IMG/VR virus record: IMGVR_UViG_3300022885_000003
Location: 1-64,000 of that record
Source: a virus
Length of the DNA stretch: 64,000 nt
Reading direction: 5' to 3' (one strand)
Part shown: positions 38,845-47,102 of the stretch, piece after piece
How the letters are laid out: every line of letters begins with the position of its first letter
How positions within the stretch are numbered: the stretch's first letter is position 1
The notes under the pieces: generated by a model
What the model saw: only the letters and a program-made list of their open reading frames with translations
Told to the model about the DNA's origin: nothing
Database searches by the model: none
Translations under genes and position numbers: made by a program

Positions 38845-40120
38845 CTAGTCCACCTTTCTTAAAGAGGTCACGGAAAATTGGGTATATTTCGTTTGGTGTA
38901 TCAACCTTCCTCATATGGAATCGTTCTTCCTGAATTTTCTCATAATTCTTCCAAAGTTCGGAGTCTACACCACCATTATCATAAAAGTGGGACCAATGCC
39001 CCTGGTCATGCCCTACCTCAACATATGCATAATATTGAACCTTGGGGAAAATATCATTAACCAGCATATCAATTACCTTAGTGGTATCTCCACCATAATT
39101 ATCACCATCAGATGCTTGTGCAAAATAAATGTTATAATCAGAAGTTGGATAACGATCAGTTATAATCTTATTCGCCAATTCAATAGCAGATGATACAACT
39201 GTTCCACCAGATTCCTTTGAGTAAAAGAATTCTTGTTCATCTACTTCAGCAGCAACATGATGATGTCGTATAAAGATAATATCAACTTTTTCATACTTTC
39301 TTTCAAGAAACAAATAAAGCAACATAAAGAATCTTTTTGCTAAGTCCTTTTCATATTCACCCATTGAACCCGAGACGTCCATCATACATATCATTACTGC
39401 TTGGGTAGAAGGTTCTGGCCTTTTTTCAAAATTGTTATAACGTAAATCGACATCATCAATAAAGGGTACCAGGTCCCTTTCTTTAAGTGCTAATGCAATT
39501 TCGTCATCGAATATGTCTCTTTCTTTTTTAGTTTTAGCTTTCTTTTTGTCTTCTTCAATTTTATCAATATCTTTATCGTATATAGATTGCATTGCAATTT
39601 GTCGACCAAGAGCCGCTTGCATTGATCTGACAATATTTAAATTTGCTGGATTACCAACAGCCGAATACCCTGATCGTTTTAATTTAAAGACGTCTTGATC
39701 TTTAAGTTGGGTTTTAATAAGGTCAGGGAGTTCTAGGTCTTCAAAGAAGAAATCCAAAAATTCTTCTCTAGTTAAATTAAAGGAGAATTCGTCTTCTCCA
39801 TCACCGTCAGCTGAGCCTTCGCTCCCGCCCCCACCAGAACCACCTTCTGGTTTCTTAATGGAGTCACCAACAAGTTTATCTTTGTTGCCTGGAAGAATGA
39901 AATCTCTGTTACCACCCTTGCCGTTACCAAAGGTCGGTTCCCCTATTCCTTTCTGTGGAATAGTAATTTTCTCTCCGCTGTCGATATCTTTGATATTCCG
40001 TTTCTGAACTATTTCATCTACTTGTTTTTTAATAGTTTTTCTAGCACGCTTTATAAAGCGGCGGCGGTTATCAAGGCTCTTCTTATTACTACTTTTTCTC
40101 CGGTCTACAATAGTGCTCAC
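38837..40120 (-). CDS. yeaH: YeaH/UPF0229 (DUF444) VWA-domain protein
   Basis: 427 residues from GTG 40120 (MSTIVDRRKSSNKK), chosen because AAGGAGG lies 7-8 nt upstream and because E. coli YeaH begins in the same way. A longer frame from ATG 40198 exists but crosses the promoter box. The central part reads EDEFSFNLTREEFLDFFFED. The C-terminal VWA domain holds the MIDAS motif MDVSGSM with KRFFMLLYLFLERKY, then HHHVAAEVDEQEFF and ESGGTVVSSA. By family it partners the PrkA kinase. Second gene of the triad. Confidence 0.92.
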   Translation of the reverse strand: MSTIVDRRKSSNKKSLDNRRRFIKRARKTIKKQVDEIVQKRNIKDIDSGEKITIPQKGIGEPTFGNGKGGNRDFILPGNKDKLVGDSIKKPEGGSGGGGSEGSADGDGEDEFSFNLTREEFLDFFFEDLELPDLIKTQLKDQDVFKLKRSGYSAVGNPANLNIVRSMQAALGRQIAMQSIYDKDIDKIEEDKKKAKTKKERDIFDDEIALALKERDLVPFIDDVDLRYNNFEKRPEPSTQAVMICMMDVSGSMGEYEKDLAKRFFMLLYLFLERKYEKVDIIFIRHHHVAAEVDEQEFFYSKESGGTVVSSAIELANKIITDRYPTSDYNIYFAQASDGDNYGGDTTKVIDMLVNDIFPKVQYYAYVEVGHDQGHWSHFYDNGGVDSELWKNYEKIQEERFHMRKVDTPNEIYPIFRDLFKKGGLDE

Positions 40121-40161
40121 TGGAAGCCTCCTTACCATTGGGGGAATAGTTATTACAATAC

Positions 40162-40169
40162 TATTTATT
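40162..40169 (-). promoter_or_regulatory. Late-type box AATAAATA (minus)
   Basis: AATAAATA on the minus strand, 42 bp upstream of the GTG start of yeaH. It suggests that yeaH-spoVR has its own late transcript in addition to the one from prkA. Confidence 0.45.
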
Positions 40170-40284
40170 ATTTTGGAAAATAGTTCATTCGATTTCATGC
40201 AATTTTATTTTAATAACGCTATGTTTTTTAATAATAAATAAAAGATAACATTAAAATTATGTTATATAATACCCATTAACTCCA

Positions 40285-40316
40285 CCCCGGGCTTACTTTT
40301 GCCCGGGGTCTTTTTT
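40285..40316 (+). terminator. Strong rho-independent terminator (plus)
   Basis: CCCCGGGC / GCCCGGGG with loop TTACTTTT, then TC and T6. It points in the plus direction although no plus gene lies just upstream; TATAAT at 40265-40270 could start a very short RNA that ends here. It would also block antisense transcription into prkA. Confidence 0.75.
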
Positions 40317-40341
40317 GACTTAAATTCTAATCAAATTACAA

Positions 40342-40372
40342 AAAAGCCCCAGGATTATGTCCCAGGGCTTTT
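40342..40372. terminator. Terminator after prkA
   Basis: AAAAGCCC ... GGGCTTTT with an inner partial stem (CAGG/CCCA-type). A runs on the left and T runs on the right make it usable in both directions. On the minus strand it follows the prkA stop by about 30 bp. Confidence 0.75.
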
Positions 40373-40400
40373 AAGTTGTAATGTACGTATTTTATTACTT

Positions 40401-42335
40401 TTATTGCGTCTTTTGAACCCTATGGTACCAATCAACTAAAATACGTGTCTGGCGCTCGGTGTAGCCCTTTTCACCCATGCGCTTGACAAAATCGTTATGC
40501 TTCTTCTGATCATCTTCTGACCTCTTAGCTGTGAAGCTAATAACTGGTAGAATCTCTTCAGTGTTAGCAAACATCTTTTCCTCAATAACGACGCGAAGCT
40601 TCTCGTAAGAAGTCCATTTTGGATTTTCGCCTTCGTGTTTGGAACGGTGACGTAGAGCAAAATTGACAACCTCATTACGGAAATCCTTAGGATTCGCAAT
40701 GCCCGCAGGCTTTTCAATCTTCTCTAGTTCATCATTTAATGCTTCACGATTAAACATTTCCCCGGTGTCTTCGTCCTTGTAGTCTTTATCCTCAACCCAA
40801 TGATCAGCATAATCAATATACCGGTCGAATAGATTCTGTCCATATTCGGAATATGACTCCAAGTATGCAACCTGCAACTCTTTTCCGATATGTTCTGCAA
40901 ATTTTGGCTTAATGTATTCATTAAGGAAAGTGAGGTACTTTTCTTCTCGCTCCTTACCCATCTGTTCTTTGATAATGGCTTCTTCTAGGACACGAAGTAG
41001 ATGAACTGGATTAGCACCAACCTCTTCTGGGTCATAGTTGAATACCTTTGAAAGAACTTTATAAGCAAAACGAGTACTTAGGCCGTGCATACCTTCATCA
41101 ACACCCGCATAGTCCTTATATTCATGCAAGCTTTTTGCACTTGGATCGTCGTCTTTGAGGTTTACACCATCATAAATACGCATCTTTGACCAAATGTTTG
41201 AGTTTTCTGGGTCAACGAGACGACTTAACACTGCAACCTGGGCCATCATTTCAAATGTTTGTGGAGTACATGGCGCCGCCGATAGACTTGATCCTGCAAC
41301 CAACTTCCTATAAATGTCAATTTCTTCTGTGACACGTAAGCAATATGGTACCTTAACAATGTAAATTCTGTCTAGGAATGCTTCATTGTTCTTGTTACCA
41401 CGGAATGTTGACCATTCGCTTTCGTTGGAGTGGGCTAGAATACCACCATTGAATGGTATTGCACCAATATTTTCTGTACCCACATAGTTTCCTTCCTGCG
41501 TAGCAGTTAGTAATGGGTGAAGAACCTTAATTGGCGCCTTGAACATTTCAACGAATTCCATAATACCCTGGTTGGCACGACATAGTGAACCATCCCATGA
41601 ATAACAATCTGGATCGTTTTGGCTATGATCACGTAGCTTACGAATGTCGACCTTACCAACTAGTGCCGAAATATCCTGGTTATTTTCATCGCCTGGTTCT
41701 GTCTTTGCAATAGCAACCTGGTTCAAACGGTTTGGTTTTACTCGAACAACACTAAACTGTTCAATATCACCATCAAATTCCTTTAGACGCTTTGATGCCC
41801 ATGGGCTCATTACCATATTTAGATAACGACGGGGAATTTTATATTCCTTTTCAAGGTCATCTGCATATTCATCTACGTCGAATAATCCAAGTGGTGATTC
41901 AAAACATGGGCTAATGTCATCGCCTGCTTTAAGAACGTAAATTGGATATTGTTCCATCAACTTCTTCAAATGCTCAGCGAGACTGGATTTACCACCACCA
42001 ACTGGTCCTAGAAGGTACAATACCTGTTTCTTTTCTTCCAAGCCCTGTGCAGAATGCTTATAATAACCAACAATCTGCTCAATTGTATCTTCCATACCAT
42101 AAAAGCCTTCAAATGACTTATATCGTTTGATTGTTCGGTTTGAGAAAATACGGCTAAGTCGATTATCAGATGACGTATCAACATATTCTGGTTCACCAAT
42201 TGCTGCCAACATGCGTTCAGCAGATGTAGCATATGTTGTTGGATCTTTTTTACAAAGAGCCAAATATTCACCTATTGACAATTCTTCGGCCGCGTTATTA
42301 TCATGATGTGATTTGTATTTTTTGAATATACTCAT
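40401..42335 (-). CDS. prkA: PrkA family serine protein kinase
   Basis: 644 residues, same size as E. coli YeaG. The N-terminal AAA domain has Walker A GPVGGGKSS (110-118), followed by FEGFYGMEDTIEQIV upstream, SPLGLFDVDEYADDLE, and LLTATQEGNYVGTENIGAIP. The C-terminal PrkA-type domain ends with YTERQTRILVDWYHRVQ. The family phosphorylates Ser/Thr or works as an AAA protease, depending on the report. AAAGGAAC precedes the ATG. It leads the triad and lies behind a late-type box. Confidence 0.94.
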   Translation of the reverse strand: MSIFKKYKSHHDNNAAEELSIGEYLALCKKDPTTYATSAERMLAAIGEPEYVDTSSDNRLSRIFSNRTIKRYKSFEGFYGMEDTIEQIVGYYKHSAQGLEEKKQVLYLLGPVGGGKSSLAEHLKKLMEQYPIYVLKAGDDISPCFESPLGLFDVDEYADDLEKEYKIPRRYLNMVMSPWASKRLKEFDGDIEQFSVVRVKPNRLNQVAIAKTEPGDENNQDISALVGKVDIRKLRDHSQNDPDCYSWDGSLCRANQGIMEFVEMFKAPIKVLHPLLTATQEGNYVGTENIGAIPFNGGILAHSNESEWSTFRGNKNNEAFLDRIYIVKVPYCLRVTEEIDIYRKLVAGSSLSAAPCTPQTFEMMAQVAVLSRLVDPENSNIWSKMRIYDGVNLKDDDPSAKSLHEYKDYAGVDEGMHGLSTRFAYKVLSKVFNYDPEEVGANPVHLLRVLEEAIIKEQMGKEREEKYLTFLNEYIKPKFAEHIGKELQVAYLESYSEYGQNLFDRYIDYADHWVEDKDYKDEDTGEMFNREALNDELEKIEKPAGIANPKDFRNEVVNFALRHRSKHEGENPKWTSYEKLRVVIEEKMFANTEEILPVISFTAKRSEDDQKKHNDFVKRMGEKGYTERQTRILVDWYHRVQKTQ

Positions 42336-42387
42336 TTTTGTTCCTTTGCGGGTTTCTTATTGACTAACTAATTAACTTGTATGTTTA

Positions 42388-42395
42388 TATTTATA
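42388..42395 (-). promoter_or_regulatory. Late-type box TATAAATA (minus)
   Basis: Exact TATAAATA on the minus strand, 53 bp upstream of prkA. Confidence 0.65.
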
Positions 42396-42458
42396 CTGCA
42401 AATTTTGGTAAACCGCCCAAAACCCACGGAAATATATTATTTTTTTAAAATTTTAAGG

Positions 42459-42487
42459 TTGATAATGTGTTAATTGTATAATATAAT
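42459..42487 (+). promoter_or_regulatory. Sigma70-like promoter, leaderless geometry
   Basis: TTGATA, 17-bp spacer, TATAAT (42482-42487). The expected transcription start falls at or next to ATG 42494. Confidence 0.6.
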
Positions 42488-42493
42488 GCATGT

Positions 42494-42952
42494 ATGATAG
42501 AAAAACACCTTTTGTTATCAAGCATGAATCACAAAGATCGACGGTTTATGAAGTTTATAGACAATGAAGCTCGCAACGTTGAGCCGATGTTTAGAACTCG
42601 ACTAACTGCTTTGGTGGTGATAAAGAATCAAATAATCAGTGTTGGTTATAATCAAGAAAAAACCGACCCATTTGTTCTCGATTACCAAAAACATGAACAG
42701 ATGGAGTTTTTGCACGCAGAAACGCACGCTATCAAGAAAGCGTTAAGGGTTTTGAAAGATGAAAAGGATCTCCGAAAATCTACACTATATGTTTGTCGTA
42801 TTAAATGCAACCATGATAACCATGATCAATTAGTTCGGGGATTGGCTAAACCATGTACGGGTTGTCAAATGGCTATTGATAATTATGGGATTCGCCGTGT
42901 TGTGTATACTATGAATGACACATATAATTGTGGTGAAATGTTGAGAGCATAA
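42494..42952 (+). CDS. Cytidine/deoxycytidylate deaminase-like enzyme
   Basis: 152 residues. The zinc site is complete: His74-Ala-Glu76 (HAETHAIKKAL) and Pro120-Cys121-x-x-Cys124 (KPCTGCQMAI). The family turns dCMP into dUMP (feeding dTMP synthesis) or acts on free or RNA-bound bases. The middle is somewhat divergent (VCRIKCNHDNHDQ). The mRNA is probably leaderless, or the real start is ATG 42524 (MNHKDRRF). It overlaps the next gene by one base (TAATG). Confidence 0.82.
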   Translation: MIEKHLLLSSMNHKDRRFMKFIDNEARNVEPMFRTRLTALVVIKNQIISVGYNQEKTDPFVLDYQKHEQMEFLHAETHAIKKALRVLKDEKDLRKSTLYVCRIKCNHDNHDQLVRGLAKPCTGCQMAIDNYGIRRVVYTMNDTYNCGEMLRA

Positions 42953-43497
42953 TGTCTGGACAAGTTATGAGTGGATCAAATATAGAACTAGTTGAAAATT
43001 CGTTAATGCATGAATTAATACAAGAATTACGAAAAAATACCAGTGTTATCCCTAAAGAACAAAGGTGGTCTATCCCACGAAACGAATTCAGTGTTTTCAA
43101 AGATGGCAACTTTGTTATAAATCCAAACAATAAAGAAGAAGTTAAGGGGTATTTTCAAAATTCAGAGGGTATTTTTGTCCCCGATCATGATTGGGATTAT
43201 CCCTTAATAATCAAACCAGCTGATACTGTTAGTAGAATTTTATCAACATATAAGATTGTTTTAATATCTCATGAGTGCAATCGTTGGTTCCTTAATCGAC
43301 AGATAGGAATATACCAGAGACGTATTGAATGGAGTTACCCATTTCAAGTAACTCTCCAAGAATGCCCGATTGAAGTATATAAATGGTGTGATGAAAACTG
43401 CACAAAGGCATGGAACGGTCATCACCAGGACGACCCAATTATTTTTTCTTTTAACAATGAAGATGACGCAATATTATTCAAATTGACATGGGTATAA
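42952..43497 (+). CDS. Larger member of the DAILFKLTW family
   Basis: 181 residues. The C-terminal third (about 130-181) has VYKWCDENCTKAWNG and IIFSFNNEDDAILFKLTWV, the full family pattern. The N-terminal 130 residues are extra: a helix (LMHELIQELRKNTS), IPKEQRWSIPRNEF, and a strand region. It is the largest soluble member in the window and so may show the ancestral layout. No function known. Confidence 0.6.
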   Translation: MSGQVMSGSNIELVENSLMHELIQELRKNTSVIPKEQRWSIPRNEFSVFKDGNFVINPNNKEEVKGYFQNSEGIFVPDHDWDYPLIIKPADTVSRILSTYKIVLISHECNRWFLNRQIGIYQRRIEWSYPFQVTLQECPIEVYKWCDENCTKAWNGHHQDDPIIFSFNNEDDAILFKLTWV

Positions 43498-43500
43498 GAG

Positions 43501-43527
43501 TTGACTTTTCCTACAAAATGTTATAAT
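43501..43527 (+). promoter_or_regulatory. Sigma70-like promoter
   Basis: TTGACT, 15-bp spacer, TATAAT, about 24 bp before ATG 43551, which has TGGAG ahead of it. Confidence 0.6.
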
Positions 43528-43550
43528 ATTTTAGTAACTGGAGAATAGTT

Positions 43551-43907
43551 ATGGAACGTGAAGAATTTGATAAGATTGTCGATGAATTTACCTGCCGGGG
43601 AGAGTTTGAACTTGAATGGTGTATTGGTGGACAAGAAGGCGGTAGTTGCTGGAATGATGGCGGCGATGACGAGTCAAGACATTATCCCGTTTCAGCTGAC
43701 CCTGAGCCCGAATTTTCTGATCTCGATTCGGCATTGCTCGAAATTGTACCAAACCTCAGTTTCTTGATGTATAAGAAGCTAATGTCGAAGGTTGATGTGA
43801 GTGAACGTACCAGCAATGATTATTACGACAACTACACGAGATATGCTGTTAAAAAAATAGCCGCCGATGAACTTTGGTTATTTCTTGTGGAGCATAACCT
43901 TGTATAA
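43551..43907 (+). CDS. Hypothetical acidic protein
   Basis: 118 residues, very acidic. The first half has CRGEFELEWCIGGQEGGSCW with three cysteines and a Gly/Asp-rich loop. The second half is helical (DSALLEIVPNLSFLMYKKL, AVKKIAADELWLFLVEH). Cytoplasmic. Its stop overlaps the start of the next gene, and its own SD-like TGGAG near the end serves that gene. Unrecognised. Confidence 0.6.
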   Translation: MEREEFDKIVDEFTCRGEFELEWCIGGQEGGSCWNDGGDDESRHYPVSADPEPEFSDLDSALLEIVPNLSFLMYKKLMSKVDVSERTSNDYYDNYTRYAVKKIAADELWLFLVEHNLV

Positions 43908-44280
43908 AATTACTTTAATTACGGGTCTTCCTGGATCAGGTAAGACGTTTCTTGCAACAAAAATGGCTATCGAGAACGACGCAATCGTCATTGACGACAT
44001 ACGTGAAACCGGAGAACTTCCGAAAACAAATTGCGATTGCAATATCGTCATCACTGACATCAATTTATGTGATAGTCGCATTTTGGATATGTGTATTGAT
44101 CAACTAACGATTCGTTATCCCATGCATGTTCTTAACGTAATCTATTTCGAAAACGATCCCGATGCTTGCCGAGCCAACGTCGTACGAAGGAATGATGGCC
44201 GGGACGTTGAAGGATCAATTCGACGGTTTACTGCGGTTTATAACCCACCAGTTGATGCCTTATCGGTATACAAGAGATAA
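43900..44280 (+). CDS. P-loop NTPase
   Basis: 126 residues from TTG 43900, chosen because TGGAG lies 8 nt upstream; the frame itself is open further. Walker A is ITGLPGSGKTFLA (about 7-19). A short Walker-B-like strand NIVITDINLCD follows, and the C-terminal part has RRNDGRDVEGSIRRF, probably the lid. It looks like a minimal nucleotide or RNA/DNA 5'-kinase. Substrate unknown. Confidence 0.65.
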   Translation: MYKITLITGLPGSGKTFLATKMAIENDAIVIDDIRETGELPKTNCDCNIVITDINLCDSRILDMCIDQLTIRYPMHVLNVIYFENDPDACRANVVRRNDGRDVEGSIRRFTAVYNPPVDALSVYKR

Positions 44281-44282
44281 TT

Positions 44283-45053
44283 ATGTCAAAAGACATTACA
44301 ACAATACCATTGATGGCACCCGTTATTGATTGCAGTAATTTAGTAATATATCCACGTAGACGAAAAAATAAAGATACACCATTTTGCCCGGATTCGGAAA
44401 AATTAATCAAAGTTGTACGAAGAATTAATTATGGTGTTAATTATGCCCGCGGCGGGAAACGAATTTACTTAAAATTCCTTCGAGGAAAATATCAGGGTTC
44501 GATTGTTTATATTTCAGATATAATTAAATATGATAACCGTAATGTTTCAAAATCATACATCAAATCGCCAAGATATTTCTTTTCATTAACAGTTCGTTAC
44601 GCATGGGATGATAAGAAAGGAAAGAAAGTAGAATTACTCAAAGGTATAAACACACCATTAGTTGAATGGTTAGTTAATTATGATGGTCCAACAGTATATA
44701 AGGAATTTGATACCAAATCCTCTGTGGATGAAATTTTAGCTAAAAATCCATTGTTTGACGTAAGAGGCAAACCAATTGAAATTGGTAATAAGGTTATGTT
44801 TATCAATTCGAGATTCAACAAAGCCGCTTCATTGGATTACGGTGTGATCAAAGAGATTAAGGTTAAAATAGATATCAATGATTTCCATGTTGATAGCGAT
44901 AAAAATGAAATAATTGTGATTATTGAAAGCGTAAGAACAGATAAAAATAACAAGCCATTTCTTTCCAATATTAAAGCATATTCGTCGATGATAATTTGTA
45001 TCGACGATACTGATTTAGTAAACGATATGTTAATGGCGAAATTGGAAGGATGA
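44283..45053 (+). CDS. Tandem paralogue pair, first copy
   Basis: 256 residues. It aligns end to end with the next gene: NLVIYPRRR with KFVYPRKDG, YLKFLRGKYQGSIVYI with YVRFIAGEREGSIAFI, NYDGPTVYK with DYNGPTVWK, and VMFINSRFNKAASLDYGVI with VVFINSRYGSGAELDYGVV. The strand-rich G-x-V-x-F-I-N-S segments may be SH3-like barrels. Cytoplasmic. Unknown function. DNA or RNA binding is possible given the basic surface. Confidence 0.6.
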   Translation: MSKDITTIPLMAPVIDCSNLVIYPRRRKNKDTPFCPDSEKLIKVVRRINYGVNYARGGKRIYLKFLRGKYQGSIVYISDIIKYDNRNVSKSYIKSPRYFFSLTVRYAWDDKKGKKVELLKGINTPLVEWLVNYDGPTVYKEFDTKSSVDEILAKNPLFDVRGKPIEIGNKVMFINSRFNKAASLDYGVIKEIKVKIDINDFHVDSDKNEIIVIIESVRTDKNNKPFLSNIKAYSSMIICIDDTDLVNDMLMAKLEG

Positions 45054-45060
45054 TAATATA

Positions 45061-45828
45061 ATGGAAGAATTTGAAGGAACACAATTATTAAAGCCAGCAG
45101 ATCCCGGATCAAAATTTGTTTATCCCAGAAAAGACGGATCGGCATATTATCAACCCTGTGAAGATTTATCTAACACGATTAAACGAATCGTTGCGGATGT
45201 TGATTTGAAGAAGAAAATATATGTCCGATTTATTGCCGGTGAGCGTGAAGGATCAATCGCCTTCATTAAGAAAATACTTGACCATGGGTGCAGAAAGTCA
45301 ATGCGATCTGGTTTATTTTCAACTGATCGAGAAATCTGGCCAGAATATTCATTTACGCTTGATGCCCAACTCGGATGGGATGATAGGAAGAACGTTGCAA
45401 AGGTTAAATTCTTCGATCATTATGCATCCTATCAATTGGAATTATTATTAGATTATAATGGACCAACAGTTTGGAAGAATAGTGATCTAAAAAACGAAGC
45501 AGCAATAGCTCTAAAAAATGATCCCCCCGCTGATATGCGTGGAAGAATTATCAAAGAAAATGACAAAGTTGTTTTCATTAATTCTCGCTATGGTTCCGGT
45601 GCTGAATTAGATTATGGTGTTGTTAATGAAATCAAATCTAAAGCGTCATTTAATTACAAACGCGAATGTCAAATTGATATAACTGTTATTGTCCATAGTT
45701 TACAGCACACCGATCGAAGCGGTGATAATGACATGGTTTCAAAACTTAAACATCCTTCTCGATCCGTTTTAGTTGTTAACGATAACGATATCGTTGAAGA
45801 TATGCTATTGGCAAAGCTTGGCAATTAA
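45061..45828 (+). CDS. Tandem paralogue pair, second copy
   Basis: 255 residues, 7 bp after the first copy. It shares all the motifs named there and also the C-terminal end DIVEDMLLAKLGN (first copy DLVNDMLMAKLEG). The two differ most in the linker at about 85-110. Their side-by-side retention suggests different partners or a heterodimer. Confidence 0.6.
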   Translation: MEEFEGTQLLKPADPGSKFVYPRKDGSAYYQPCEDLSNTIKRIVADVDLKKKIYVRFIAGEREGSIAFIKKILDHGCRKSMRSGLFSTDREIWPEYSFTLDAQLGWDDRKNVAKVKFFDHYASYQLELLLDYNGPTVWKNSDLKNEAAIALKNDPPADMRGRIIKENDKVVFINSRYGSGAELDYGVVNEIKSKASFNYKRECQIDITVIVHSLQHTDRSGDNDMVSKLKHPSRSVLVVNDNDIVEDMLLAKLGN

Positions 45829-45860
45829 TTAATTTAATTAAACAATTGTGGTGAGACAGA

Positions 45861-46721
45861 ATGACCAGATCATATCGCATTTATACGAAAGAGGGTGTTT
45901 TTCATTTAACTGCAATTGAATTCGATTGTTTTGACAAGAATAAATTCCATAGAGATGACGGCCCAGCTCTTATAGTTCCAGAAGGAACCAAGTATTGGTT
46001 TTTGCATGGAAAACGGCATCGAATTGATGGACCAGCGATTGAATATACGGATGGGACAAATGAGTGGTTTTTGCATGGAAAACGGCATCGAATTGATGGA
46101 CCAGCAATCGAATCATATGGCGACAAGTATTGGTATCTACATGGCTTACGTCATAGAACAGACGGACCAGCGATTGAATATACGGATGGGACAAATGAGT
46201 GGTATTTGAATGGAAAACAGCATCGAATTGATGGACCAGCGATTGAATATACGGATGGGACAAATGAGTGGTATTTGAATGGAAAACAGCATCGAATTGA
46301 TGGTCCAGCGATTGAATATACGGATGGGTCAAATGAGTGGTTGTTGCATGGAAAACGGCATCGAATTGATGGACCAGCGATTGAATATACGGATGGGTCA
46401 AATGAGTGGTATTTGAATGGAAAACAGCATCGAATTGATGGACCAGCGATTGAATATACGGATGGGTCAAATGAGTGGTTTTTGCATGGAAAACGGCATC
46501 GAATTGATGGACCAGCGATTGAATATACGGATGGAACTAAGGCATGGTATATAAATGGAAAACGGCATCGAATTGATGGACCAGCGATTGAATATACGGA
46601 TGGAACTAAGGCATGGTATATAAATGGGAATGATATACCTACGAGCTGGTTTAAAGAAAATGATATCGACCCATATAATACGACAAAACAGGATTTGGTT
46701 TTAATTAGATTGGTTTGGTGA
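45861..46721 (+). CDS. Repeat protein of MORN/YwqK-like type
   Basis: 286 residues made of an N-terminal strand pair (about 1-28) and ten repeats of 22-23 residues with the pattern H-R-x-D-G-P-A-I-E-Y-x-D-G-x-x-x-W-x-x-x-G-K. Each repeat likely forms a beta hairpin, as in MORN-like proteins. A C-terminal cap reads IPTSWFKENDIDPYN. Such repeats occur in bacterial YwqK proteins and in giant viruses and phages. A binding scaffold is the most one can say. Confidence 0.75.
   Translation: MTRSYRIYTKEGVFHLTAIEFDCFDKNKFHRDDGPALIVPEGTKYWFLHGKRHRIDGPAIEYTDGTNEWFLHGKRHRIDGPAIESYGDKYWYLHGLRHRTDGPAIEYTDGTNEWYLNGKQHRIDGPAIEYTDGTNEWYLNGKQHRIDGPAIEYTDGSNEWLLHGKRHRIDGPAIEYTDGSNEWYLNGKQHRIDGPAIEYTDGSNEWFLHGKRHRIDGPAIEYTDGTKAWYINGKRHRIDGPAIEYTDGTKAWYINGNDIPTSWFKENDIDPYNTTKQDLVLIRLVW
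45948..46633 (+). repeat. Ten near-identical 69-bp tandem units
   Basis: Units begin with CATCGAATTGATGGACCAGC and are nearly the same at DNA level, apart from the first and third. The low number of silent changes points to recent expansion or continuous homogenisation by recombination. The opposite strand is also open across the units, which is a by-product of the repeat. Confidence 0.85.
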
Positions 46722-46747
46722 GACAGTTTATAATTATAATGGAAAGA

Positions 46748-46775
46748 TTGACAATCTCTAATTTAATGCTATAAT
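46748..46775 (+). promoter_or_regulatory. Sigma70-like promoter with AGGAGATCGAA leader
   Basis: TTGACA, 16-bp spacer, TATAAT. The leader ends in CAGGAGATCGAAC directly before ATG 46807. Confidence 0.8.
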
Positions 46776-46806
46776 TATGACATAAGTAAACAACAGGAGA
46801 TCGAAC

Positions 46807-47043
46807 ATGAGTAACGATTATGTAAGTTTCGGTGATATTGCTCGAATTCGCCTCGGTCAACAGTGTCAGTATGCATCCCGGTATATCGATGGCGAGATTG
46901 AAGGCTATCCCAATCTCGGTGAAGGTCTTCGGTTTACGGGCTTTGACCACCTCGGCCGTATCAACAATTATCACGCTATGGAAATTCATAAGGATGATGT
47001 TGAAGAATTTGTTCGTCGTCACACTGAATATGTTAATCGATAA
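46807..47043 (+). CDS. Hypothetical small protein under strong promoter
   Basis: 78 residues starting MSNDYVSFGDIARIRLGQQC. Compact alpha/beta pattern with FTGFDHLGRINNYHAMEIHK in the second half. High expression is likely from the promoter and the ribosome site. The next promoter follows after 2 bp, so it is a single-gene unit. Unrecognised. Confidence 0.6.
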   Translation: MSNDYVSFGDIARIRLGQQCQYASRYIDGEIEGYPNLGEGLRFTGFDHLGRINNYHAMEIHKDDVEEFVRRHTEYVNR

Positions 47044-47045
47044 GG

Positions 47046-47073
47046 TTGACAATCTCCAATTTCATGCTATAAT
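47046..47073 (+). promoter_or_regulatory. Sigma70-like promoter with AGGAGATCGAA leader
   Basis: TTGACA, 16-bp spacer, TATAAT, then AAGGAGATCGAA directly before ATG 47103. -35 to -10 spacer is nearly the same as in the promoter at 46748. Confidence 0.85.
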
Positions 47074-47102
47074 ATAGCATGACAACGAAGAAGGAGATCG
47101 AA

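Noticed and set aside
40121-40198. N-terminal start of YeaH at ATG 40198 with a targeting-like MKSNELF peptide
   Set aside because: No ribosome site there, the frame crosses a promoter box, and YeaH homology begins only after GTG 40120, which has AAGGAGG.
45970-46470. Long open frame on the minus strand across the repeat protein
   Set aside because: It exists only because the 69-bp units have no stop in that frame; its protein is a translation of the repeats with no start signal.
45948-46633. CRISPR array
   Set aside because: The repeated units are contiguous and coding, without spacers; no cas gene is present in the window.
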